NCBI RefSeq assembly: GCF_937138205.1
Contig: NZ_CAKZOT010000098.1
Coordinates: forward strand, 1 to 44,401
Source: an uncultured Rhodospira sp.
GTDB lineage: Bacteria > Pseudomonadota > Alphaproteobacteria > Rhodospirillales > Rhodospirillaceae
DNA: 44,401 bases
Direction: 5' to 3'
Part shown: positions 16,055 through 22,900 of the stretch, piece after piece
Position numbering within the stretch: the stretch's first letter is position 1
How the letters are laid out: each line of letters opens with the position of its first letter
Made by a program: the position numbers and the translations under genes
The notes under the pieces: generated by a model
Seen by the model: only the letters and a program-made list of their open reading frames with translations
Told to the model about the DNA's origin: nothing
Databases searched by the model: none

Positions 16055-16465
16055 TCAACGCAGCAGTTCAAGGGTTCGTTGCGACATCTCGCGGGCCACC
16101 GAAATTGTGCTCATGTTGGCCTCGTAGGAGCGCTGGGCCTCCTGCATGTCCATGATCTCGATGAGCGGATTGACGTTGGGTTTCATCACATAGCCGTCGG
16201 CGTCGGCGGCCGGGTGGCTGGGGTCCAGGTCCTTGGGGAACGGCGTCATGTCTTCCTTGACCCGCCGCACCCGCACGCTCTCGGCGCCCAGTTCCCGGTC
16301 CAAAGCGCTTTCGAAGGTGATCAGCTTGCGCCGGTACGGCTGCTCCCCCGGGCGCTGACCGACGGATTCGGCATTGGCGAGGTTCTGGGCGACGACCCGC
16401 AGGCGTTCCGCCTGGACCTTCATGCCCGCGACCGCGATGCGCTGCGATTTGCTCAGTTCGTCCAT
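16055..16465 (-). CDS. flgC: Flagellar proximal rod protein FlgC
   Basis: 136-residue rod protein. The N-terminus (KSQRIAVAGMKVQAERLRVVAQNLANAES) has the axial-family VAQNLANA motif. The C-terminus reads GYVMKPNVNPLIEIMDMQEAQRSYEANMSTISVAREM, with the family's N-V-(N/D)-x-x-x-E-M-x-(D/E)-x-x-x-A-x-R-x-Y-E-A-N signature. It follows flgB by 56 bases. Confidence 0.96.
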   Translation of the reverse strand: MDELSKSQRIAVAGMKVQAERLRVVAQNLANAESVGQRPGEQPYRRKLITFESALDRELGAESVRVRRVKEDMTPFPKDLDPSHPAADADGYVMKPNVNPLIEIMDMQEAQRSYEANMSTISVAREMSQRTLELLR

Positions 16466-16521
16466 GGATCACAGGTCTCCGATCCGTGCCGCGCCAGCGC
16501 TGGCGCCGCCGAAGCTCATGC

Positions 16522-16941
16522 TCAGCGGTTCGGCTTGATGGCGGTCTTCAGCATGGCCATGTTTCGCTCGAACAGGCTGGCGGCCATCATGTACCTGCCC
16601 TTGGTCTCGCCGACCTTCTGCATCTGTTCTTCCAGGACGACCGTGTTCTCGTCCAGGGTGGTTTCGAACGAGCGCGTCTGCGCCCGCACGCGGTAGGGAT
16701 CCGGTTCCGGCAGCGTGCCCGGCTGGTGGGCCGGATTGGTCCGCGCCACCGGCACGGCGGCCGGGTTCCCCGCGCCGCCTTCGTTCAGGATGCGGCGGAA
16801 ATCGGGCTCGCGGACGTCGCGCGTGCGGTACTCTGGGGTGTTGATGTTGCTGACGTTCTGGGCCAGCACGCGGTGGCGCTGAACCGCCCACTGCATCCGG
16901 GCATGAACCATCTTGAACAGCGGCAGGTTTGTCAGGTCCAT
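16522..16941 (-). CDS. flgB: Flagellar proximal rod protein FlgB
   Basis: 139-residue rod protein with N-terminal RHRVLAQNVSNINTPEYRTRDV, the axial VLAQN-x-(A/S)-N-x-x-TP-x-Y signature, and C-terminal ENTVVLEEQMQKVGETKGRYMMAASLFERNMAMLKTAI. The start was chosen because family members begin M-(D/E)-L-x-x-(L/I)-PLF. An in-frame ATG at 16986 has a better GAGGGC site and would add 15 residues, including an unusual RRRR stretch. First gene of the operon, with CtrA-like boxes upstream. Confidence 0.93.
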   Translation of the reverse strand: MDLTNLPLFKMVHARMQWAVQRHRVLAQNVSNINTPEYRTRDVREPDFRRILNEGGAGNPAAVPVARTNPAHQPGTLPEPDPYRVRAQTRSFETTLDENTVVLEEQMQKVGETKGRYMMAASLFERNMAMLKTAIKPNR

Positions 16942-17012
16942 GGTGTGCGGGTCCCATACGACGTGGCGCCGACGGCGGCCGAACATGATGCCCTCACTGT
17001 CCCGTGTTGGCT

Positions 17013-17027
17013 TTAACATTCGGTAAA
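17013..17027. promoter_or_regulatory. CtrA-like box upstream of flgB
   Basis: TTAA-CATTCGG-TAAA (on the minus strand TTTA-N7-TTAA) is one base away from the CtrA consensus TTAA-N7-TTAA. It lies 70 bases upstream of the flgB start and between divergent flagellar genes. Confidence 0.5.
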
Positions 17028-17047
17028 ATGGGGAGCGGATGACGCGC

Positions 17048-17062
17048 TTAACCGTTTCTTCA
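17048..17062. promoter_or_regulatory. Second CtrA-like box
   Basis: TTAA-CCGTTTC-TTCA matches TTAA-N7-TTAA with one mismatch. It lies 20 bases beyond the first box, 50 bases before the FlhB-like gene. Confidence 0.45.
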
Positions 17063-17112
17063 ACGAGCGCCGCGAGGATATCCAGGCGCCCAAGCGACGC
17101 GGGAGCCCCGCC

Positions 17113-17517
17113 ATGTCCGACCGCCCCGGTCCCGAATCGGGCTCCGAAGCCCGCGCCGTCGCGGTCGCCCTCGGCTACGATCCGGACAGCGGCCGCGCCC
17201 CGGTGGTGCTGGCCAAGGGCCACGGGACGATCGCCGAACAGATTCTCAATCTTGCGTTTGCCCACGGCGTTCGTGTGCGCGAGGATGCCGATCTCGCCGA
17301 ACTGCTGGCGGCGGTGGACATCGACACGGAGATTCCGGTTGAAGCGATGCTCGCCGTCGCCGAGATCCTGACCTATCTCTACCGGACCAACGCCAGACTC
17401 GGCGAGAGCCCGGGCATGGCGGCCCGAGGCCCAACAGGCGCCGGACCGTGGAGTGACCCGGTCGACGACGGGCGGGGGGACGAGACTCAGGACGGGGGGC
17501 ACAGGCGGAGACCATGA
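17113..17517 (+). CDS. FlhB C-terminal-domain homologue (FlhX-like)
   Basis: 134-residue soluble protein. Residues 12-95 align with the FlhB/YscU cytoplasmic domain after the cleavage site: AVALGYDPDSGRAPVVLAKGHGTIAEQILNLAFAHGV, and then DIDTEIPVEAMLAVAEILTYLYRTN, equivalent to the FlhB stretch VDLDQEIPPEHYQAVAEVIGYV. It has no membrane segments and no N-PTH site, so it resembles stand-alone FlhB C-terminal fragments (FlhX or YlqH-like). The C-terminal 35 residues are low-complexity. GGGAG precedes the start. It is divergent from flgB and overlaps the next gene by 4 bases (ATGA). Confidence 0.85.
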   Translation: MSDRPGPESGSEARAVAVALGYDPDSGRAPVVLAKGHGTIAEQILNLAFAHGVRVREDADLAELLAAVDIDTEIPVEAMLAVAEILTYLYRTNARLGESPGMAARGPTGAGPWSDPVDDGRGDETQDGGHRRRP

Positions 17518-18014
17518 GCGAGCCGGATGCATATCACGAGAGAGCGACCCTCGCCACATCGCAGGACATCGCCCATGCGCTGACCCAGGTGCTCAGTCTG
17601 ATCGCCACCGCCGAGCGCCTGTCGCGCGAGCATCAGCTGGTCAACCTCAGCAGCCTGGACCGGCGGGTGGGCGCGCTGTGCGCGGCCATCGCCGCGCTGC
17701 CCGGCGACGAGGCGCGCCGGTTTGCACCCGGCCTGACGACCCTGGTGCAGGGCCTGGACCGGCTGGAGGTCGCCACGCGCGACGCGCACCAGGCCCTTAA
17801 CGCGCAACAGAAAACAGCGGGAAGCGGCCAGATCACCGGGCTGTCGGAGTCGACGCGGGCCAACGCGGCCTATGCCCGGGCGCTGTCTGTCGAACCGCCG
17901 CCGATGGCGGAGCCGGTGCGCTCCGGCTCGGAGCGACGCCGCGTGGAACGGCGCCAGCGCGACCGGCGAACCGGCGAGGACCGGCGCCAGGGCCAGCGCC
18001 GTGACGACGAGTGA
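17514..18014 (+). CDS. Uncharacterised protein coupled to the FlhB homologue
   Basis: 166-residue soluble protein, predicted mostly helical over residues 10-110 (ALTQVLSLIATAERLSREHQ; VNLSSLDRRVGALCAAIAAL; LTTLVQGLDRLEVATRDAHQAL). It ends in a very basic tail of Arg-rich repeats (SERRRVERRQRDRRTGEDRR). I do not recognise a family. The 4-base ATGA overlap with the FlhB-like gene indicates translational coupling and suggests a flagella-related role, perhaps as an export chaperone or regulator. That role is inference from position only. Confidence 0.8.
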   Translation: MSEPDAYHERATLATSQDIAHALTQVLSLIATAERLSREHQLVNLSSLDRRVGALCAAIAALPGDEARRFAPGLTTLVQGLDRLEVATRDAHQALNAQQKTAGSGQITGLSESTRANAAYARALSVEPPPMAEPVRSGSERRRVERRQRDRRTGEDRRQGQRRDDE

Positions 18015-18056
18015 CCGCGCCCGCGGGGTGAGGGGGTTTTCGGGCGGGCGCGGCGG

Positions 18057-18074
18057 CCAGGGCAATCGGGTGAA
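18057..18074. repeat. 18-bp dispersed motif, inverse copy
   Basis: CCAGGGCAATCGGGTGAA is the reverse complement, with one mismatch, of the motif at 18290-18307 and 35-52. With 18290-18307 it brackets the palindrome at 18136-18238. Confidence 0.5.
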
Positions 18075-18135
18075 CGAAGCCTGTGTGAGCGACAATCCGC
18101 ATGAGCAGTTTCTTCGCGAGCAGAGCACGCAACCT

Positions 18136-18238
18136 GTCATTGCGAGGAGCGCAGCGACGAAGCAATCCAGGGCGAATACGAGCGATTTCCGCTCTGGATT
18201 GCTTCGCCGGCGTCCAAGAAACGCCGGCTCGCAATGAC
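18136..18238. repeat. Palindromic dispersed repeat (CATTGCGAG type)
   Basis: A 103-bp inverted repeat starting GTCATTGCGAGGAGCGCAGC and ending GCCGGCTCGCAATGAC, with inner arms CGAAGCAATCCAG and CTCTGGATTGCTTCG. The same family occurs at 44180-44293. It resembles intergenic palindromes found in many bacterial phyla. Confidence 0.85.
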
Positions 18239-18289
18239 GGGTTTCGTGCAGGCCGCTGACCCCGGGGACCGTCTCAGCGATGGAACCCC

Positions 18290-18307
18290 TTCACCCGATT
18301 CCCCTGG
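18290..18307. repeat. 18-bp dispersed motif
   Basis: TTCACCCGATTCCCCTGG is identical to 35-52. It lies just upstream of the rpmJ promoter. Confidence 0.5.
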
Positions 18308-18325
18308 CGCGGCGGCTGATTCGCG

Positions 18326-18354
18326 TTGACGCGGTGGGCCGCGCTCGGTAGGGT
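18326..18354 (+). promoter_or_regulatory. Candidate rpmJ promoter
   Basis: TTGACG (18326-18331), 17 bases, then TAGGGT (18349-18354). The -35 is strong and the -10 is partial. It lies 72 bases before the rpmJ start. Confidence 0.5.
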
Positions 18355-18425
18355 GCGCGCTCCTCGGTTCAGGCGGCGTGCCCGAACCGACCTTTTCGTT
18401 TTTGATGATCACCGGGGATAGTGCG

Positions 18426-18551
18426 ATGCGTGTGCGTAACTCGCTGAAGTCGGCCAAGGTCCGCGACAAGAACTGCCGCGTCGTGCGCCGCAAGGGCCGG
18501 GTCTACGTCATCAACAAGACCAACCCGCGCTACAAGGCCCGCCAGGGCTGA
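18426..18551 (+). CDS. rpmJ: 50S ribosomal protein L36 (Cys-poor type)
   Basis: 41 residues: starts [11 protein letters not shown], continues [18 protein letters not shown], ends RYKARQG. This is the full-length L36 form with a single Cys (C17) and none of the C-x2-C...C-x4-H zinc ligands, the 'C minus' type that is the standard alphaproteobacterial L36. It is a small protein of the 50S subunit. It has its own candidate promoter and terminator. Confidence 0.97.
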   Translation: MRVRNSLKSAKVRDKNCRVVRRKGRVYVINKTNPRYKARQG

Positions 18552-18580
18552 CGGCCCGCGAGTTGGCGCGTGTGACGGGC

Positions 18581-18604
18581 GGGGGCCGGAAACGGCCCCC
18601 TTTC
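18581..18604. terminator. Rho-independent terminator of rpmJ
   Basis: GGGGGCCG-GAAA-CGGCCCCC forms an 8-bp GC stem with a GAAA tetraloop, followed by TTTCT. It is symmetrical enough to serve the convergent DUF1192 gene as well. Confidence 0.85.
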
Positions 18605-18622
18605 TCATCCCGCCTTGAACTC

Positions 18623-18814
18623 TCATCCCGTCTTGAACACCGACTCGGCCGCCGCGCGGGCGCCGCCCTTGGCCTCGATCATGGCACGGGCGCGGGCGAT
18701 CTCCGCCTCAAGCTGACGGATGTAGTGCTCCAGGTCGGCCACCGCCATGACCTCCATGTTGGGCGGGGCGGCCAGGGTCGGGCGGGGTTCCAGGTCGTCG
18801 CTATCGATGGGCAT
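18623..18814 (-). CDS. DUF1192 family protein
   Basis: 63-residue soluble protein. The N-terminus is MPIDSDDLEPRP, then MEVMAVADLEHYIRQLEAEIARARAMIEAK and a short tail ending AAAESVFKTG. These are the DUF1192 hallmarks: an early D-(D/E)-L-E-P-(R/P), a mid L-x-x-Y-I-x-x-L-E-x-E-I-x-R, and a C-terminal (A/S)-x-(F/Y)-K. Function unknown; it is found almost only in alphaproteobacteria and often near the quinone oxidoreductase and DUF1013 genes seen downstream here. The start was set at the conserved MPIDSDD rather than an upstream ATG at 18922. Confidence 0.88.
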   Translation of the reverse strand: MPIDSDDLEPRPTLAAPPNMEVMAVADLEHYIRQLEAEIARARAMIEAKGGARAAAESVFKTG

Positions 18815-18956
18815 GGCGCGTCGGTCCGGGGTGCTGTGGAAAACTCTATTCTGCCAGTTTAACAGGCCGCGCCCGCTCGAACAAAGATCGGGGCGGCGTA
18901 TCCCGCCGCCCCGTGTCGGCACCCGTCCGCAGGTCCGGAGTTCCCACTGCCGCGCG

Positions 18957-19361
18957 TCAATGCAGCCGCGCGCCCGGGTCCTCGGCCAGGGTCTGGCCGG
19001 ACGTGCCCACCGGCCCCGCCATCAAACGGGGATCAATCCTCAGGATCACGGCTTTCCCCGAGTCGCCATCGCCCTTTCGCTCGGCGGTTTGGGCGGCCGA
19101 GGGCGGGGCCACGCCGTGCGACGCCAGGGCGTCGAACCCGCGCAGCGCGGTGCGGTATTCGGCGGCCTCTTTGGAGTCGCCGCAGGCATCGGCATGATGG
19201 ACGCACCGCTCCAGCGTGTCATGAACTGTTGCCACGCCATGCGGCTGGGCCAGCGTCATCTCGGTCCACGCGCTCGCCAGGATCGGCGACATGGAGAATT
19301 CCCGCGCGATCACCTGAACATGCGGCGCATCGCGCGCGACGAGGGTTCGATCCACCAACAT
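18957..19361 (-). CDS. Uncharacterised protein
   Basis: 134-residue soluble protein with no recognised family. Residues 25-90 look helical (SPILASAWTEMTLAQPHGVATVHDTLERCVHHADACGDSKEAAEYRTALRGF); the last 45 are polar and low in structure. It has a strong GGGAGGTG ribosome site and lies downstream of the toxin and immunity genes in the same direction, after a 107-base gap containing an inverted repeat. That gap suggests its own promoter. Confidence 0.65.
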   Translation of the reverse strand: MLVDRTLVARDAPHVQVIAREFSMSPILASAWTEMTLAQPHGVATVHDTLERCVHHADACGDSKEAAEYRTALRGFDALASHGVAPPSAAQTAERKGDGDSGKAVILRIDPRLMAGPVGTSGQTLAEDPGARLH

Positions 19362-19416
19362 CGTTCACCTCCCGGAGGGACGGCTCCTTTGGCTGAAGCT
19401 CCCTCCCATCGTTGTC

Positions 19417-19438
19417 CTATATCATTGGACAGATATAG
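19417..19438. promoter_or_regulatory. Small inverted repeat, possible operator
   Basis: CTATATC-ATTGGACA-GATATAG is a perfect 7-bp inverted repeat in an AT-rich gap, 56 bases upstream of the 134-residue gene. The minus strand has TTGACT at 19465-19460, but the spacing to a -10 is not standard. Confidence 0.4.
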
Positions 19439-19468
19439 TCTGGCGCAATACCCTACGAAAGTCAAGGG

Positions 19469-19993
19469 TTATGGGAGATCGGGACCGGCCGTAAGCCTGA
19501 ACGCCGCGATGCCACCGCCCTCATCCAGGCCGGCCACGACACCAATGGCCACCTCGACCCACACGGCGATAGGGGGACACGGGCGCCGTTCGATGGACAG
19601 GAGGCCGCGCGCGTCGTCCACCGTGATGTCGATATCGGCATCGACCGAGGCGAGGCCGTTTTCGTCGAAGTCGGCGTCCAGCCGGATCGCGCCTTTCGTT
19701 GACGTCTCAATGGGATCAAGGCTTTGGCGGTGCCAGCCCGTGGGCGCGCGCCGGATGTCGAAGCCGGATAGGAGCCGGTTGGAGTCGCCCGACAGCATGA
19801 GGTCCCCCAGCGCAAGCCGGTACATTGGTTGCGGGATGCCGACAGCGGTTTCGACGCGAGAGACGAGGGGGGGTGTCCGGGGTATGACGGCGTCGGGCAC
19901 GGCAAAGCGTACGTCCAAGGTCAGGCTTTCGGCGTCCCAGAGAATGTCCGCGACGGAGAGCGTCTGGGTCTCGATTACGGTGTCGGGCAACAT
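19469..19993 (-). CDS. Presumptive immunity protein
   Basis: 174-residue soluble acidic protein, rich in predicted beta strands (SLTLDVRFAVPDAV; YRLALGDLMLSGDSN; SVDADIDITVDDARG; IAVWVEVAIGVVAG). No family recognised. It lies directly downstream of the toxin-like gene. A GTG at 20020 would overlap the toxin stop by 4 bases (GTGA), while the ATG at 19993 has a well-placed GAGGA; the latter is used here. Tight coupling to a toxin gene, acidity and the lack of export signals support an immunity role, but this is inference. Confidence 0.6.
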   Translation of the reverse strand: MLPDTVIETQTLSVADILWDAESLTLDVRFAVPDAVIPRTPPLVSRVETAVGIPQPMYRLALGDLMLSGDSNRLLSGFDIRRAPTGWHRQSLDPIETSTKGAIRLDADFDENGLASVDADIDITVDDARGLLSIERRPCPPIAVWVEVAIGVVAGLDEGGGIAAFRLTAGPDLP

Positions 19994-20016
19994 GTTGGAT
20001 CGTCCTCGCAAGTCAC

Positions 20017-20676
20017 TCACTTGTACACGAAATGTAGAACGGTGCGATCAGTCTGCCGCAGCAAAACCTCTAGCGTATATGGTTTGCCGTTCCTGAACAT
20101 CTGAATCGTGTAGAGGAAGGCGTTCTTAGTGCCTTGAGGATCGGCCACTTTTTTACCGTGCTTGACGGCTAACTCAAGGATGTGAATCGGGACATGTCGG
20201 CCCGGTGTGGCCATGCGAGCGGCAGTTGTGGCAGTGAATTTCAATGACGTCGGCAGGATCCTGGAAAACACCTTGCGCATCGCCTGCAGCGCGCTTGGTG
20301 GTACTGATTTGGCGGCGACGGTTTTCACGACACCCGCGCCCATGACCCGGGCTCCCAGGCGTGGTGCGGCCTTGGTCAATAAGAGGCGGCTCACTCCGCC
20401 AAGAATAAATATTAGGTCAATCGGATCGATGAGGGGCTTTTCCAGGCCTTTTTCCATTCGACCAACTTGACGCCCAAAAACATCGAAGTAGTAAATCCAG
20501 CCATCATTTTCTGCTTTCTGGTATCCTATGACTGCGTTAAGATCTCCATCAAAGATAGGCGTGGCGCCCGGAACAACGTTTTGCTTGACTTCAAAGATCG
20601 TGTTTGGCTCGGGTGATTTTCTTGCCCCCAAAGGCTGCCCCGACTCGGCTCCGTTCGTGGTGGCGGCATCGCTCAT
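20017..20676 (-). CDS. Probable polymorphic toxin (C-terminal nuclease-like domain)
   Basis: 219-residue protein without signal peptide. Residues 25-75 read like a carrier segment (PGATPIFDGDLNAVIGYQ...WIYYFDVFGRQVGRMEKG). Residues 80-120 are hydrophobic (DPIDLIFILGGVSRLLLTKAAPRLG), similar to the pre-toxin segments of effectors. Residues about 155-219 form a compact C-terminal domain: HVPIHILELAVKHGKKVADPQGT, then FLYTI, GKPYTLEVLLRQ, and a terminal TVLHFVYK. This DPQG-x...Y-x-L-x-V-L...(V/I)-x-H-x-x-Y pattern recalls small barnase/RelE-like RNase toxins of contact-dependent systems. The assignment is by pattern, not alignment. GGAGG precedes the start. Confidence 0.6.
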   Translation of the reverse strand: MSDAATTNGAESGQPLGARKSPEPNTIFEVKQNVVPGATPIFDGDLNAVIGYQKAENDGWIYYFDVFGRQVGRMEKGLEKPLIDPIDLIFILGGVSRLLLTKAAPRLGARVMGAGVVKTVAAKSVPPSALQAMRKVFSRILPTSLKFTATTAARMATPGRHVPIHILELAVKHGKKVADPQGTKNAFLYTIQMFRNGKPYTLEVLLRQTDRTVLHFVYK

Positions 20677-20917
20677 CGAAACCCCTCCAAGTTAATCACC
20701 AAGAAAGAGCAAGGATGATCCTCAGTCTCTGTGGCAAGAAAAAGACGCCGCAACCAGTGGCGGCTTAGGCTGAGGGGGCGATTGCTTGTCGCCGGGCCCG
20801 GGCGGCGGGTACGGTCGGCATCCGACGGCCAAGCCACGCACCATGACGTGATCAAATATGGCGATCGCCTCCTGATGCGATCCGCACCAACGCAGAGCAA
20901 CCTGGAGAACCCGCCCC

Positions 20918-21952
20918 ATGACCGACCCCGAGTCTTCGCCCCTCCCCGCCACCATGCCCTGCGTCGAGATCAGCACACCCGGCGGCCCCGAGGTGCTGGT
21001 CCCCGCCGAGCGACCCGTGCCGCAGCCGGCCGAGGGCGAGGTGCTGATCAAGGTGCACGCCGCCGGCGTCAACCGGCCGGACGTGATCCAGCGCCTGGGG
21101 CACTACCCGGCGCCGAAGGGCGCCTCCGACCTGCCGGGGCTGGAGGTGGCCGGCGAGATCGTCGCCCTGGGCGGCGGCGACACGGGCGGGCTGGCGGTCG
21201 GCGATCGCGTCTGTGCCCTGCTGGCCGGCGGCGGCTATGCCGTGTATGTCGCCGCCCCCGCGCCGCAGGTGCTGCCCCTCCCCGACGGCTTCGACATGGT
21301 CAAGGCAGCGGCCGTTCCGGAGACCGTCTTCACCGTCTGGCACAACGTGTTCGAGCGCGCTGGCCTGCGCCCGGGCGAGCGGTTCCTGGTGCATGGCGGC
21401 TCCAGCGGCATCGGCACCACGGCCATCCAGCTCGCCAAGGCGTTCGGCGCCACCGTCTTCACCACCGCCGGCAGCGACGAGAAATGCGCCGCCTGCCGCG
21501 ACCTGGGCGCCGACCTGGCCATCAACTACACCACCGAGGACTACGTCGAGGCCATCAAGAGCGCCACCGACCGCAAGGGGGTGGACGTCATCCTCGACAT
21601 CGTCGGTGGCGACTACCTGCCGCGCAATATCTCGATCATGGCGCCTGAGGGCCGCCACGTCTCCATCGCCTTCCTGGCCCGCTCGACGGTGGAGATGAAC
21701 TTCATGCCGGTGATGCTGAAACGCCTGACCCTGACCGGCTCGACCCTGCGGCCGCAGCCGGTGGAGGCCAAGGGCCGCATCGCCCGCGCCGTGCACGAGC
21801 ACGTCTGGCCGTTGCTGGCGGCCGGTACGGTGCGGCCGGTGATCCACACGACTCTGCCGCTGGCCCAGGCGGCCCAGGCGCACGCGCTGATGGAGTCGAG
21901 TGCCCATATCGGCAAGATTGTCTTGACCGTCGACAGCCTACCCGCCACATAG
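20918..21952 (+). CDS. NAD(P)H quinone oxidoreductase (PIG3/QOR type)
   Basis: 344-residue medium-chain reductase without zinc ligands. The N-terminal GroES-like half has GEVLIKVHAAGVNRPDVIQRLGHYPAP and LPGLEVAGEIVALG. The nucleotide-binding fold has FLVHGGSSGIGTTAIQLAKAFGATVFTTAGSDEK, whose GG-x-x-G-(I/V)-G loop binds NADPH, and the C-terminus has AHALMESSAHIGKIVLTV. It matches the TP53I3/PIG3-like quinone oxidoreductase group, reducing quinones with NADPH in the cytoplasm. It lies upstream of the DUF1013 gene in the same direction, an arrangement often seen in alphaproteobacteria. Confidence 0.93.
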   Translation: MTDPESSPLPATMPCVEISTPGGPEVLVPAERPVPQPAEGEVLIKVHAAGVNRPDVIQRLGHYPAPKGASDLPGLEVAGEIVALGGGDTGGLAVGDRVCALLAGGGYAVYVAAPAPQVLPLPDGFDMVKAAAVPETVFTVWHNVFERAGLRPGERFLVHGGSSGIGTTAIQLAKAFGATVFTTAGSDEKCAACRDLGADLAINYTTEDYVEAIKSATDRKGVDVILDIVGGDYLPRNISIMAPEGRHVSIAFLARSTVEMNFMPVMLKRLTLTGSTLRPQPVEAKGRIARAVHEHVWPLLAAGTVRPVIHTTLPLAQAAQAHALMESSAHIGKIVLTVDSLPAT

Positions 21953-22125
21953 GGGCTACCCGCTCCGCGCGGGCCGGCCCGCTGGGGCCGAGCCCCGGAG
22001 CCTGGACGCTCACGCTCTCCACGATGCCGAGGATGAGGGTCCACCGGGTCCAACCGGATCCGGCGGGCCGATCGCGTGTTTTTTTGTGCGTTTGATATGT
22101 TGTTTGACCCTTGGAGGACCGCCCG

Positions 22126-22752
22126 ATGGCTCTGCCGCTGATGCCCAAGGCCACCGCCGTGTGGCTGGTGGAGAACACCGCGCTGACGTTCGAGCAGATC
22201 GCGGATTTCTGCGGGATGCACGAACTGGAGATCCAGGCCATCGCCGACGGTGAGGTGGCCATCGGCATCACCGGGCTCGATCCTCTGGCCAACGGCCAGC
22301 TCACCCAGGCGGAACTGGACCGCTGCCAGTCCGATCCGGATGCGCGTCTTAAGCTGCAGAAGGGCGAGAACCCGATCCCCCAGGGCCGGCAGAAGGGCGC
22401 GCGCTACACCCCCGTCTCGAAGCGTCACGACCGCCCGGACGGCATCGCCTGGCTGCTGAAGAACCACCCGGAACTGTCCGACGCTCAGATCGGCAAGCTG
22501 CTGGGGACCACCAAGCCGACCATCCAGGCAATCCGCGACCGCTCGCACTGGAACGCGCCCAACATCAAGGCGCGCAACCCCGTGATTCTCGGCCTGTGCA
22601 CCGAGGCCGATCTGGAAAAGGCGATCATCATCGCCCGCAGCCGCGCCGGTCACGCCCGCCAGCCGGAGCCACAGGTCGCGTTCGATCACGACGAGCACAA
22701 GGACGACGATCCGCTGGCCCCCGTGGTGCCCGACGAGGATCAGGAGGGGTGA
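22126..22752 (+). CDS. DUF1013 / TrcR-like cell-cycle regulator
   Basis: 208-residue soluble protein. The N-terminal MPKATAVWLVENTALTFEQIADFCGMHELEIQAIADGEVA and the later RPDGIAWLLKNHPELSDAQIGKLLGTTKPTIQAIRDRSHW are two helix-turn-helix-like halves typical of DUF1013. An acidic C-terminal tail follows. DUF1013 proteins are conserved in alphaproteobacteria and have been linked to transcription and cell-cycle control (TrcR), though I cannot verify the exact orthologue. GGAGG precedes the ATG; an upstream in-frame TTG at 22111 is ignored. The 170-base leader contains a run of seven T's near 22080. Confidence 0.87.
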   Translation: MALPLMPKATAVWLVENTALTFEQIADFCGMHELEIQAIADGEVAIGITGLDPLANGQLTQAELDRCQSDPDARLKLQKGENPIPQGRQKGARYTPVSKRHDRPDGIAWLLKNHPELSDAQIGKLLGTTKPTIQAIRDRSHWNAPNIKARNPVILGLCTEADLEKAIIIARSRAGHARQPEPQVAFDHDEHKDDDPLAPVVPDEDQEG

Positions 22753-22840
22753 TGCCGGCCGGCATTCGAAATGACCGGTTCATCCCGCGATATCGGTCGC
22801 AACCGTGTTTTGGTGGAGGCGGGCAGACGTCGTGGGACTG

Positions 22841-22881
22841 ATCGGGTCGGAGGGGAACCGCGAGGTCCCCTTCGACCCGAT
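22841..22881. terminator. Bidirectional terminator
   Basis: A 16-bp stem with one G-T wobble (ATCGGGTCGGAGGGGA with TCCCCTTCGACCCGAT) and a 9-base loop lies between the convergent DUF1013 and ABC-F genes. Confidence 0.75.
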
Positions 22882-22900
22882 TGCTCATCCGCGGCTGGTG

